From: Myxococcota bacterium
GTDB taxonomy: Bacteria; Myxococcota_A; Polyangia; Polyangiales; Polyangiaceae
NCBI GenBank assembly: GCA_963169915.1
Contig: CAUJEM010000008.1
Span: 1 to 64,000, forward strand
Length of the DNA: 64,000 nt
Direction of reading: 5' to 3'
The position numbers and the translations under genes are program-made. Shown one piece after another: positions 21,692 to 30,477 of the stretch (the first letter of the stretch is position 1; each line of letters opens with the position of its first letter). The notes below the pieces were generated by a model that ran no database searches, had not been told where the DNA came from, and was given only the letters and a program-made list of their open reading frames with translations.

Positions 21692-23730
21692 CCCACCGCG
21701 CCTCTTCCTTCCTCCGCCGCCCGCTCGTCACGCTGCTGCTGGGCACCGCCGGGCTGCTGCCTGCCGCCCTCACCACCTGGCACGCCGCCTCCGCGCAGGA
21801 GGGCGCGGAGTCCGCCTGGCAGGCTCGGCAGCGCGTCTTGCGCCAGCTCCCGAGCGACGAGAGCGTGCTCATCAACGTCACCCAGCGAGAGATGCCCGCG
21901 AGCCCGGACATCCTCAACCTGGGGCGCCGCAGCACGCGCGCGCTGCAGCGCTGTCTCGCGGACAACGTCGACGCCGCGCTGCGCGCCACCTGCGCCTCAC
22001 TGCTCGGCTCCGTGGGTGACAAGGCGGCGCTGCCCACCCTCCACACCGCGCTGGAGGACTGGGACGCCGGCGTGCGCCACGCGGTGATCGCCGCGCTGGG
22101 GCGCATCCCTCACGTCTCCTCGTTCGAGCCGCTGCTGCGCCTCTTCCAGCGCGCGGACGAGGAGCCCGCCAACCGGGAGCTGGTGCTCGACACCTTCGGG
22201 CGCCTCGGTCACGTCAAGGCGGTTCAGGCGCTCCGGGCCGAGCTGCGCCGGAAGGACAGCTCCTTCGCCTGGACGGCGTGGCAAGCGCTCTGGCGTAGCC
22301 GGCACCTGATGGCCGCCAGCACGCTGGAGCAAGATCTCGCCTTTGCGCTCGCCAGCGGGAACGACGCCTTGGTCCTCGCCGCGACGGAGGCTGCCGCGGA
22401 GGTGCGCTCTACGGCGCTGTCACGGCAGCTCATCCCGCTCGTGGAGCACCCCAACGTCGAGATCCGCAACAAGGCCGTCTACGCGCTCGGGAAGATCGGC
22501 GACCCGACGGCGACGCGTGCGCTGCTGGCCCGGCTGCCCCAGGTGCGGGAGGCCCGGATGCTCAACAACATCGCCTTCGCCCTGGAGCGGCTCGATCCCA
22601 AGGCCTTCTACCCTGCCGCCAAGCAGCTCATCGAGCACAAGCAAGCCGTGATCCGGCTGAACGCCGCGTACGTGCTCGGCGACGTGCGCCGCCCCGAAGG
22701 GCGACCTTGGCTGGAGGCCGCGCTCGCGGACCCCAACGACTTCGTCAAGACCAGCGCGGTCGTGGCGCTCGGCAAGCTCGGCGCGCCAGAGTCCGAGCGC
22801 GCGCTGCTGCCCTTCGTCGACTCCCCCAACCCGACCTTGCGCGAGCAGGCCATCTACTCCCTGCACGAGCTGAGCGGCGGCAAGCGAGGCGACCTCGTGT
22901 ACGACAGGCTCTTTCCGTCACGGGACGAGGAGACTCGGCGGCGCGCCGCGCTGACCCTCGCCAAGCAGCAAGATCCGCGGGTGCGGGACTACGTCCTCTG
23001 GTGCTTCCTCTTCAACCAGTGCTCGAGCGAGCAGGTGGGAGGCTATCTGCTCAAGGACGGCTCACCGGAGGTCGTGGACGCCCTGCTGACCAGCTTCGCG
23101 CGCGGCCTCGGCACCACCGCCCCGCTGCTCGCTACGCTCAGGCCACCCGGGCTCCGACCCGTCGCGCAGGGGCTGCTGGAGCTCGGGCTCCAGCGCCAAG
23201 ACGCCTTCGAGATCCGGGACGCCCTCGCGGTGCTGGGCGCCGTGGGGGACCGCGACACCGCCGCGCGGCTCGCCCCCAAGGCCGCGCAGCGCCAGCTGCT
23301 CGACCGGCTGCGCTTCAACGTGGCGCTCAGCCGGCTCGGGGACACGGCCGCGGACGCGAGGCTACTCCAAGACCTGGAGCTCGCCCCGGACGACTGGCTG
23401 CCTCAGGTGGTCGAACGCCTGGCGCTCATCGCCGAGCCCGCAGCGCGCCAGCGGCTCCGCGGAGAGCTCGAGCGGCGCACCAAGTCCGACAACCTCGCGC
23501 TGGCGATGGCCGCCGCCGCCATCCTGCTCCGCTGGGATCCGGACGCTGGGGTCCACCGCTTCCTCGCGGCCCTCGGCGCGCCCAGCGTCCAAGAGCGAGA
23601 TCTCGCGACGCGCTACCTGGCGCGTGACCGGCGCGTCGAGCTCACCTGGCTCCTCCGTCGCGCCCTGGCGCGTGAGGGGCGCCCCTCCACGCGCGATCGG
23701 CTGCGGAGCATCGTCGAACAGCGTGGCTGA
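21688..23730 (+). CDS. Exported HEAT-repeat protein
   Basis: 680 residues with a signal peptide (about 1-36, ending ASAQEG). The body consists of tandem alpha-helical HEAT/PBS-lyase-like repeats, recognisable as repeated A-V-ALG-(I/L)G-D/P patterns. Examples are AVIAALGRIPHVSSFEPLL, KAVYALGKIGDPTATRALL, AYVLGDVRRPEGRPWLEAAL and AVVALGKLGAPESERALL. Such solenoids act as protein-binding scaffolds; here the location would be periplasm or cell surface. It overlaps the preceding lipoprotein (ATGA) and the following ligase-like gene, so it belongs to one translational unit. Confidence 0.8.
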   Translation: MTHRASSFLRRPLVTLLLGTAGLLPAALTTWHAASAQEGAESAWQARQRVLRQLPSDESVLINVTQREMPASPDILNLGRRSTRALQRCLADNVDAALRATCASLLGSVGDKAALPTLHTALEDWDAGVRHAVIAALGRIPHVSSFEPLLRLFQRADEEPANRELVLDTFGRLGHVKAVQALRAELRRKDSSFAWTAWQALWRSRHLMAASTLEQDLAFALASGNDALVLAATEAAAEVRSTALSRQLIPLVEHPNVEIRNKAVYALGKIGDPTATRALLARLPQVREARMLNNIAFALERLDPKAFYPAAKQLIEHKQAVIRLNAAYVLGDVRRPEGRPWLEAALADPNDFVKTSAVVALGKLGAPESERALLPFVDSPNPTLREQAIYSLHELSGGKRGDLVYDRLFPSRDEETRRRAALTLAKQQDPRVRDYVLWCFLFNQCSSEQVGGYLLKDGSPEVVDALLTSFARGLGTTAPLLATLRPPGLRPVAQGLLELGLQRQDAFEIRDALAVLGAVGDRDTAARLAPKAAQRQLLDRLRFNVALSRLGDTAADARLLQDLELAPDDWLPQVVERLALIAEPAARQRLRGELERRTKSDNLALAMAAAAILLRWDPDAGVHRFLAALGAPSVQERDLATRYLARDRRVELTWLLRRALAREGRPSTRDRLRSIVEQRG

Positions 23731-25513
23731 GGGCGCGCTGGGCAGAGGGTGGCTCTGGCTCGCTGCCGGCGCCACCCTCGCCGCCTGCGCCTGGGATCCG
23801 CTCGCCACCGCCGCCGGCGCCAAGCGCACGCTCGGGCTCGGCGTGTGCGTCGGGCTCGCGGCGGTCGCGCTCGCGCGCCCGCTGCAGCGCCGCGCCGCGC
23901 CCTCGGCGGCGCTCCTCGCCTGGCTCGTGCTGGCCACCTGGCTCACGGCGACACTCGCGTGGGGGAGCAGGGACGCCGCGCCGCTCGCCTCGGGGCTCGC
24001 GCTGACGGCGGCGGTGGCGCTCCTCGCTACCGAGCTCGAGCCCGCACAGGCCGCGCGCGCAGCGCGGGTCACCGCGGCAGCGCTGGCGGTCGGGCTCGGG
24101 GCCTGGGCCACGCTCGGCTTCGCCCTCGGCCAGCGCGGCATGCAGCTGCACGCTGGCCAAGGGAGCCCCAACTGGCTTGGGTTGGCCCTCGCCCTCACGC
24201 TGCCCGCCTGCGCGCGCTACGCGCGCCGTGGCCCGGGGCGCTGGTGGTACCGAGCCGGGCTGGTGCTCGGCGCCGGCGGACTGCTCGCCGCGGCCTCACG
24301 CACCGCGTGGCTCGCGCTGGCCTCGACCGCCACGCTCGGCGGCTGGCTGTGGCTCTGGCGCCGCCGCCCGACGCTGACGCGCCGGCTCTCGCTCGTGCTC
24401 GTCCCCGTGGCCTTGGCCCTCGGCGCGGCCGCGCTGTCGAGCGCTCGGCGCCCAGCGCAGCTCGAGCCGAGCGCCCTCGACTGGCGCGGCTCCCTCGCCG
24501 AGCGGAGCTACGTGTGGCGGCTCAGCGGCCGCGCGGCGGTGGCCGCGCTCCCTTGGGGCAGCGGGCTCGGCAGCTTCGACCGCGCGTTCCTGGCCGAGCA
24601 GGCGAGCGCGCTCCGAGGGCTCATGCCCTCGGTCGCGGCGCGGCGCTTCTCCAGCGCGACGACCGCTCACCAAGACTACCTCGAGCTGCTCATCGCGGGC
24701 GGGCTGCCCGCGCTCTTCGGCTGGCTCGGCGCCCTCGGCCTGGGCGCACGCGCGCTCTGGCGCCAGGGACGCGGCGAGGGCGCGCTCACGCTCGCGGCGC
24801 TGGCCGCCTGCCAGTGGGGCGACAGCGCGCTGTTTCAGCCGGCGGTCGCGCTCCAGCTCGGGCTCTGGCTCGGCGTCACGCGCCCCGCGAAGCAGCGCGA
24901 GCGACCCCCACCGCTGCGTCCCGCGCTCGGGGCGCTGCTGCTATCGGCGCTCGGCCTCGTCAGCGCCTTGCCCAGCTACCTCGCCGAGCGCTTCGTCACC
25001 GAGGCGGGCAGCGCCGAGCCCCCACGCGCGCTGCTCCTCCTCGAGCGCGCCGCGCGCCTCTCCCCGGGGGAGGCTCGAGCGAGCCTCGCGCTCGGGCTCT
25101 ATCTGCTGGAGCTCGGGCAGCCCCACGAAGCCGAGCTGGCGCTGCAGCGGAGATGGGAGGCGCAGCCGAGCCTCGCCGCTCAGCTCGCGCTCGGCAACGC
25201 GAGCCTCCTGCAGGGCGCGCTGCCCACGGCGCGCCGCCGCTACGAGCGAGCGCTCGCGCTCGCGCCCGGGAGCTTCAAGGCCTGGGCCAACCTCGCGCTG
25301 CTCGAGGTGCGCGCAGGGGACGAGCCCGCCGCCCGGCGGGCCTGGGAGCGCGCCCGCGAGCTGTACCCTCACCACCCCGCGCTCGCGGACGTCGAGCAGG
25401 GCCTCCGGTCCTTGCGCGCGCGCGAAGGAGACGCCGCTGCGCGCGAAGGAGACGCCGCTGCGCGCGACGAGGGAGACAGGGCGGGAGACGATGGGCTATC
25501 CTCGGCGCCATGA
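23723..25513 (+). CDS. O-antigen ligase-like membrane protein with TPR tail
   Basis: 596 residues from a GTG at 23723 that overlaps the HEAT-gene stop. About ten transmembrane helices cover residues 8-430. A Wzy_C-type periplasmic region contains GSGLGSFDRAF and TAHQDYLELLIAGGLPALFGWL, typical of O-antigen ligases/polymerases (the H-x5-E neighbourhood). The C-terminal 150 residues are TPR repeats (ARASLALGLYLLELGQPHEA; RYERALALAPGSFKAWANLA). Such fusions may join glycans to lipid A or to proteins; the substrate is not evident. The last 25 residues contain REGDAAA repeats from a 21-bp duplication. Confidence 0.78.
   Translation: MAEGALGRGWLWLAAGATLAACAWDPLATAAGAKRTLGLGVCVGLAAVALARPLQRRAAPSAALLAWLVLATWLTATLAWGSRDAAPLASGLALTAAVALLATELEPAQAARAARVTAAALAVGLGAWATLGFALGQRGMQLHAGQGSPNWLGLALALTLPACARYARRGPGRWWYRAGLVLGAGGLLAAASRTAWLALASTATLGGWLWLWRRRPTLTRRLSLVLVPVALALGAAALSSARRPAQLEPSALDWRGSLAERSYVWRLSGRAAVAALPWGSGLGSFDRAFLAEQASALRGLMPSVAARRFSSATTAHQDYLELLIAGGLPALFGWLGALGLGARALWRQGRGEGALTLAALAACQWGDSALFQPAVALQLGLWLGVTRPAKQRERPPPLRPALGALLLSALGLVSALPSYLAERFVTEAGSAEPPRALLLLERAARLSPGEARASLALGLYLLELGQPHEAELALQRRWEAQPSLAAQLALGNASLLQGALPTARRRYERALALAPGSFKAWANLALLEVRAGDEPAARRAWERARELYPHHPALADVEQGLRSLRAREGDAAAREGDAAARDEGDRAGDDGLSSAP
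25421..25462. repeat. 21-bp tandem duplication, two perfect copies plus a partial third
   Basis: CGCGAAGGAGACGCCGCTGCG occurs at 25421-25441 and 25442-25462, followed by a diverging partial copy. It encodes REGDAAA repeats at the C-terminus of the ligase-like protein, just before its stop codon. Confidence 0.95.
25497..25502 (+). promoter_or_regulatory. Candidate internal -10 hexamer TATCCT ahead of the VWA gene
   Basis: TATCCT (in GCTATCCT) ends 7 nt before the ATG at 25510, inside the 3' end of the ligase-like gene. It could give the large surface-protein gene its own leaderless transcript in addition to read-through from upstream. Confidence 0.35.
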
Positions 25514-28500
25514 AGGTCTTGCTCTTCGGCGCTGCGGTCTCCTTGGCTTGGTCGCTGAGCTCCATCGCGGCGGCGGCGCCCCTCATCGTGGACGGGACGA
25601 ACCCGGCGCAGAGCCAGTGCGCTGGCGGCACCCTCACCAACGGCGGGCGGAGCTGCACCCTGGGCGGCACCCACAGCTTCGACTACGTGGACATCCGCAA
25701 CGGGGGGAGCCTGGTCGTCCCGCCGTTCGTCTCGAGCCGCGCCACCCAGGGGCACGTGGTGCTCAAGGCGACCGGTCGAGATCCCTCGAACAGCTTCTCC
25801 ATCCGCGTCGACCGCACCTCGCGCATCGACGCCAAGGGCGCCGGCTATCAGGGCAAGCTGTGTGACAACGGGCCGGGCCCCGCGGCCTTCCCGCTCTCCG
25901 GGGGTCGAGGCGGCTGTGGGGTCCGAGACTCCGGGGGCGGCGGCGCCTTCTTCGGCAACGGGGGCCGTGGGACCAAGGACAACCCGCTCAGCTTCCCCGC
26001 CGGCTACGAGGAGGACTGCATCGGGCAGGTGAACCCAGCGGGCACCGCGTGCGTGAGCTACTCCAATTGCCAGAACAACGACGGCCTCCCCACCGTGGCG
26101 GGGCAGCGCTTCTACAGCTCCATCTACGCAACGGAATTCGGCGCCGCGGGCGGCGATAAAGGCTGCCGCGACGGGGACGGCTTCGGCAACGTCCTGCGCG
26201 CAGGGAACGGCGGCGGACGCATCGTGCTGTTCGGCGCCAACGACGCAGCGAACGGGCGCGTGCTCATCGAGGGCAGGCTCTCGGCCGACGGACGCCGCGG
26301 CTGCGCCGCGCAGAACGACTCGGCGGGGGGCGGCGCCGGCGGCGGGATCTTCGTCATCGGTGATCAGGTCACGGTATCGCAGTACGCGCGCGTCAGCGCC
26401 CACGGCGGCCGCGGCGGCGACAGCCAGCCCAAGTGCCTCCCGTGCAGCTCCAACGCGGACTGTGGGGCTGGGCAGACCTGCCAGACCGCCACGGATCCGC
26501 AGAGCGGCCTGAGCGTCTCCCGCTGTGGGCCCTGCAACTGCACGCCGTGCAGCACCAACGCTCAGTGCAACGCCAGCCTCGGACAGACCTGCAAGAATTT
26601 GGGCGGCGCGCTCGGCAGCGTGTGCGCCGACGCCTCCAACCAGTGCACCCCGCTCGATCTGGGAGACGACGAGCGGGAGTGCGTGGGCACACAGAACGCC
26701 GGGCTCTGCGACGACTGCGGCGGCGGCGGCGGCGGTGGCATCGTGCGCCTACAATCGCGCTCCGCCGCGATCGACCCTCGCGCCATCTTCGACGTGCGCG
26801 GCGCCAAGGGTGGCATCTGCTCCGTCTGCGAGGGCGAAGCCGGCGGCGGCATCGGTGAGCTGCAGCTCGACACGGCCTACGTCGGAGAGATCTGCGACGG
26901 CTTCGACAACGACTTCGACGGGCAGGTGGACGAGGACTTACCCCCCCTCGCCTGCCCGAGCGGGCCGCAGCCCTCGTGCGTCAACGGGGTGCCCCAGGAC
27001 TGTACCTACGACGCGCAGGCGTGCCAGGTCCCCGCGGTGGACGCGCGCCCTCGCTTCGCGCTCATCTTGGACTCTAGCGGCTCCATGCTCAATGACCCCG
27101 CGGGCAACCCCACCTTCGGGGACGGCTCCTTGGAGTTCCCCGGCGTGGACACCTCCCGTGACGTCGGCAACAGCCCCGGCAACGACTCGCGGCTGTTCAT
27201 CGCCAAGCGGGCGGTCGCCAAGGTGCTCGCAGCCTTCCCGGAGAGCGACTACGCGCTCGCCCGCTACTACCAAGACGTCGGGGAGAACCGTAGCTGCCAG
27301 ACCGCCAGCAACTTCGAGTGCGCGCAGAGCTGCTGCAGCTACGACACCCCGACCAACAACGTCGCCCCCAGCTATCCCACGTACTACCCGGACAACCTCT
27401 GCCGCCTCGGGTCGCTCTACCCCACCGCGGGCTATTCCTTCGCCGACCCGGGACGCACCACCAGCATCAACATCGGCTGGCAGTCACCCACCGCGGACTG
27501 CATCAACTACGCCGGCTCCTGCGGTCCTCCGCGGCGCGGCGCCCAATTTCTGGTGGGCTTCGACAAGCCCATCACCCAGTACCTCAGCTGGCTGGACTTG
27601 AAAGAGACCAACTTCCGCGCGGACCAGGCCGAAGGCAACCACTGCGCTGGCGGCGACTGCGAGCTCCGCGCCACCGGCCCCACGCCGCTGGCGGGCTCGC
27701 TGCAAGCGGCGCAGAGCTACCTGACGCCCATCGCCACCTGTGACTCCGCCAAGGCCTGCCGCAGCTACGCCACCATCCTGCTCACGGACGGCGCCGAGAG
27801 CTGCCAGGGCGACCCCGTCCGCGCCGCCCAGGACCTGCGCGCGGCGGTGCCCGGCAAGGACATCAAGACCTACGTCATCGGCTTCAGCGTGGGCGCGGCC
27901 GAGCGCGCCCAACTCAACGCCATCGCCGTCGCGGGGGGCACCAGCGCCCGGGACTTCGGCGCCAGCTCCGACGCCTTCTTCGCGGACAACGAGGAGCAGC
28001 TCGCCAACGCCGTCGCCTCCATCATCGCCAGCAGCCAGGTCTTCGAGAAGTGCAATGACCAGGACGACGACTGCGACGGCCTCATCGACGAGGACTTCCC
28101 AGACAAGGGGCTCGACTGTGATGACGGTAAGCTCGGGGTCTGTCGCGGCACTGGCGCCTTCGTGTGCAAGGCGGACGGCACGGGCACCTTCTGCGACATC
28201 ACCAGCCCGGGCGCTGCGCCCAGCGAGGAGGTGTGCAACGGCCTCGACGACGACTGTGACGGCTTGGTGGACGAGGGCCTGGTGTGCAACGGCTGCGTGC
28301 CGCAGCCCGAGGTGTGCAACGGGCGGGACGACGACTGCGACGGCCTCATCGATGAAGAGCCGGACGTCTCGACCCACGACCCGAGCGTCGGCGGAACCTG
28401 CGGCTCCCTGAGCGCTCCCAACGACCAGGCGCCCTGCCAGCTCGGCACGCTCCGCTGCGTCAACGGCAGCGCGCGCTGCGTCGGCTTCGTGGGCCCCGGC

Positions 28501-29031
28501 ACCGAGACGTGCAACGGCCGAGACGACGACTGCGACGGTCGAGTGGACGTCGACGCCCCGTGCCCCGCGGGCACGAGCTGCGTCGAGGGGAAGTGCGTGA
28601 TGGAGTGTCAGAGCAGTGAATTCCCCTGCCCCGGCGGCTTCGAGTGCCGCCGCGGCAACTGCTTCCCGCTCAGCTGCGACGACATCACCTGCGACCCCGG
28701 TCAGACCTGTGTCAACGGGCTGTGCGTGACCAGCGCCGATGGCGGCGCGGGCACGGGCGGCGGGAGCGGCGCGGGTGGTAGCGCCGGGGCCGGTGGTGGC
28801 GCGGGCACGGCCGGGCACGCCGGGACGGGCGCCGTCGACGCTGGGCCGGATGGCTCCGAGACGCCTCCCTCCGACGAGAACTTCCTCCTCAGCACGGGCG
28901 GCGGCGGGTGCGCCTGCACCACCGCGCCCACGGGCTCGCCCGCGTGGCGAGGCCTCGGGGCGGCGCTGCTCGCCCTGGGCCTCGTGGTGGGACGCCGAGC
29001 GCGCCGGCAGCGTGCGGGAGGTGCCCAGTGA
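25510..29031 (+). CDS. Large exported VWA protein with MopE-like repeats and MYXO-CTERM-like tail
   Basis: 1173 residues with a signal peptide (about 1-23). A Gly- and Cys-rich beta region (24-450) has several CxxC pairs. One MopE-like repeat (CDGFDNDFDGQVDED, about 462) precedes a von Willebrand A domain (about 515-840) with MIDAS DSSGS in ILDSSGSM and the later TDGAES. Four more repeats follow (DDDCDGLIDE type, about 848-1010); these Asp-rich motifs probably bind Ca2+ or another metal. The C-terminus has a Gly linker, GGCAC, a hydrophobic helix and RRARRQR, as in MYXO-CTERM signals that myxosortase processes before surface display. The start overlaps the upstream stop codon. Adhesion or a matrix role is inferred. 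Confidence 0.85.
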   Translation: MKVLLFGAAVSLAWSLSSIAAAAPLIVDGTNPAQSQCAGGTLTNGGRSCTLGGTHSFDYVDIRNGGSLVVPPFVSSRATQGHVVLKATGRDPSNSFSIRVDRTSRIDAKGAGYQGKLCDNGPGPAAFPLSGGRGGCGVRDSGGGGAFFGNGGRGTKDNPLSFPAGYEEDCIGQVNPAGTACVSYSNCQNNDGLPTVAGQRFYSSIYATEFGAAGGDKGCRDGDGFGNVLRAGNGGGRIVLFGANDAANGRVLIEGRLSADGRRGCAAQNDSAGGGAGGGIFVIGDQVTVSQYARVSAHGGRGGDSQPKCLPCSSNADCGAGQTCQTATDPQSGLSVSRCGPCNCTPCSTNAQCNASLGQTCKNLGGALGSVCADASNQCTPLDLGDDERECVGTQNAGLCDDCGGGGGGGIVRLQSRSAAIDPRAIFDVRGAKGGICSVCEGEAGGGIGELQLDTAYVGEICDGFDNDFDGQVDEDLPPLACPSGPQPSCVNGVPQDCTYDAQACQVPAVDARPRFALILDSSGSMLNDPAGNPTFGDGSLEFPGVDTSRDVGNSPGNDSRLFIAKRAVAKVLAAFPESDYALARYYQDVGENRSCQTASNFECAQSCCSYDTPTNNVAPSYPTYYPDNLCRLGSLYPTAGYSFADPGRTTSINIGWQSPTADCINYAGSCGPPRRGAQFLVGFDKPITQYLSWLDLKETNFRADQAEGNHCAGGDCELRATGPTPLAGSLQAAQSYLTPIATCDSAKACRSYATILLTDGAESCQGDPVRAAQDLRAAVPGKDIKTYVIGFSVGAAERAQLNAIAVAGGTSARDFGASSDAFFADNEEQLANAVASIIASSQVFEKCNDQDDDCDGLIDEDFPDKGLDCDDGKLGVCRGTGAFVCKADGTGTFCDITSPGAAPSEEVCNGLDDDCDGLVDEGLVCNGCVPQPEVCNGRDDDCDGLIDEEPDVSTHDPSVGGTCGSLSAPNDQAPCQLGTLRCVNGSARCVGFVGPGTETCNGRDDDCDGRVDVDAPCPAGTSCVEGKCVMECQSSEFPCPGGFECRRGNCFPLSCDDITCDPGQTCVNGLCVTSADGGAGTGGGSGAGGSAGAGGGAGTAGHAGTGAVDAGPDGSETPPSDENFLLSTGGGGCACTTAPTGSPAWRGLGAALLALGLVVGRRARRQRAGGAQ

Positions 29032-30452
29032 ACCGCTGGGGGCTCGCCGCCCTGACGGCGCTCACGTTGAGCACGCTCCCGCTCGCCTGTCAGAACGACG
29101 CCTACTGCTTCGGCGGCTGCGACGAGGCCGGCGCGGACGCCGGCGGCGCCGCGGGCGAGGCGGGGACCGCGGGCGCGGGCGCTGGCGGCGGGCTCGGCGG
29201 CTCCGGCGGCTCCGTCATCGAGGTCGACGGCGGCTGCCCCGGCGTCGACCTGATGAGCGACGTCGAGAACTGCGGCGAGTGCGGGCATCGCTGCGTGCTG
29301 CCCGGAGCGTTCCCCAAGTGTACGACGGGACGCTGCCTCATCGATCGCTGCGCCGCGGGCTCTTATGACCTGGATCCCAACGTCCCGGGCTGCGAGTACG
29401 CCTGCCCGTCCCCGGAGATCTCCAGCGAGATCTGCGACGGGCTCGACAACGACTGTGACGGGCTCATCGACGCGGACGATCCGGATCTCGTCATCCCTCC
29501 AGGGCTCTGCAACACCATGGCTGGCACGCCCTGCGAGCGGACCATCCTCCGCTGTGACCCCGTCAAGGGCTTCGTCTGCGACTACCCGGCGGAGGTGGAG
29601 GCCGTGGACGGCGTGCTCCGCGCGGAGGAGGCCCTCTGCGACGGCATCGACGGCAATTGCAACGGCGTCACCGACGAGTCCTTCGACACCCTGGGCGCAG
29701 CGTGCGACGACGGCGCCCTCGGCGTGTGTCACCGCAAGGGGACCATCGTCTGTGATCCGGCCGATCCCAGCGCCACGCTGTGCCAGCTCCCGCCGCCCGT
29801 CTCGCCCGGCACCGAGGTGTGCAACAACCTGGACGACGACTGCGACGGCGTCGTGGACAACGACGTCGTGTACGACATGGTGCCGCTCCCCAGCGCCGGC
29901 GCCCCAGCGTTCTATGTGGATCGCTACGAGGCCTCGCGGCACGACGCCAGCGCGAGCAGCCAAGGCCGCTCGGGCGCCATCGCCTGCGTCACCGCGGGGG
30001 TGCTGCCGTGGACGGCCTCGTCGTGGGGCGACGCCCAGGCCGCCTGCGCTGCGCGCGGCGCGGGCTACCGGCTGTGCACGGCTGCTGAACTGAGCCAGGC
30101 CTGCACGAGCGCTGGCACGCAGAGCTACCCCTACGGCGCCAGCTACCAACCGAGCGCCTGCAACGGCGTGGACGCTCGCGCCCCCCTCACGCCGGCGCTC
30201 GTCCCGACCGGCTCACTCAGCGGCTGCGTCACCCCCGAAGGGCTCTACGATCTCTCCGGCAACGCGGCGGAGTGGACGAGCACGCAGACCGGCGTCACGA
30301 GCACCACCCCGCCCTTCGACATCTACCGGGTGCAGGGCGGGAGCTTCCTGTCGCCTTCGGAGGGGCTCGCCTGCGAGCCCGAGCTGGGCGCGCGCGCGGG
30401 CGCGAACGCCATCCTCACGAGCGTGGGCTTCCGCTGCTGCAAGACGCCGTGA
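29028..30452 (+). CDS. MopE-repeat lipoprotein with C-terminal formylglycine-generating-enzyme-like domain
   Basis: 474 residues from a GTG that overlaps the VWA-gene stop (GTGA). The lipobox is PLAC (about residue 21), followed by a Gly/Ala linker. Three MopE-like Asp/Cys repeats follow (CDGLDNDCDGLID about 135, CDGIDGNCNGVTDE about 204, CNNLDDDCDGVVDN about 265). The last 185 residues resemble the FGE-sulfatase (SUMF1/EgtB) fold: FYVDRYEASR, GYRLCTAAELSQAC, LYDLSGNAAEWT, VQGGSF and VGFRCC. FGE proper oxidises a Cys of sulfatases; in surface lipoproteins the domain may only bind. Context suggests it works with the VWA protein at the cell surface. Confidence 0.82.
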   Translation: MNRWGLAALTALTLSTLPLACQNDAYCFGGCDEAGADAGGAAGEAGTAGAGAGGGLGGSGGSVIEVDGGCPGVDLMSDVENCGECGHRCVLPGAFPKCTTGRCLIDRCAAGSYDLDPNVPGCEYACPSPEISSEICDGLDNDCDGLIDADDPDLVIPPGLCNTMAGTPCERTILRCDPVKGFVCDYPAEVEAVDGVLRAEEALCDGIDGNCNGVTDESFDTLGAACDDGALGVCHRKGTIVCDPADPSATLCQLPPPVSPGTEVCNNLDDDCDGVVDNDVVYDMVPLPSAGAPAFYVDRYEASRHDASASSQGRSGAIACVTAGVLPWTASSWGDAQAACAARGAGYRLCTAAELSQACTSAGTQSYPYGASYQPSACNGVDARAPLTPALVPTGSLSGCVTPEGLYDLSGNAAEWTSTQTGVTSTTPPFDIYRVQGGSFLSPSEGLACEPELGARAGANAILTSVGFRCCKTP

Positions 30453-30459
30453 GCGCCGA

Positions 30460-30476
30460 CGGCGCCGCGGGCGCCG
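30460..30476. terminator. Hairpin between convergent genes, possible bidirectional terminator
   Basis: CGGCGCC-GCG-GGCGCCG gives a perfect 7-bp stem with a 3-nt loop, located in the 25 nt between two convergent genes. There is no T-tract on either side, so intrinsic termination would be weak. Confidence 0.4.
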
Positions 30477-30477
30477 A

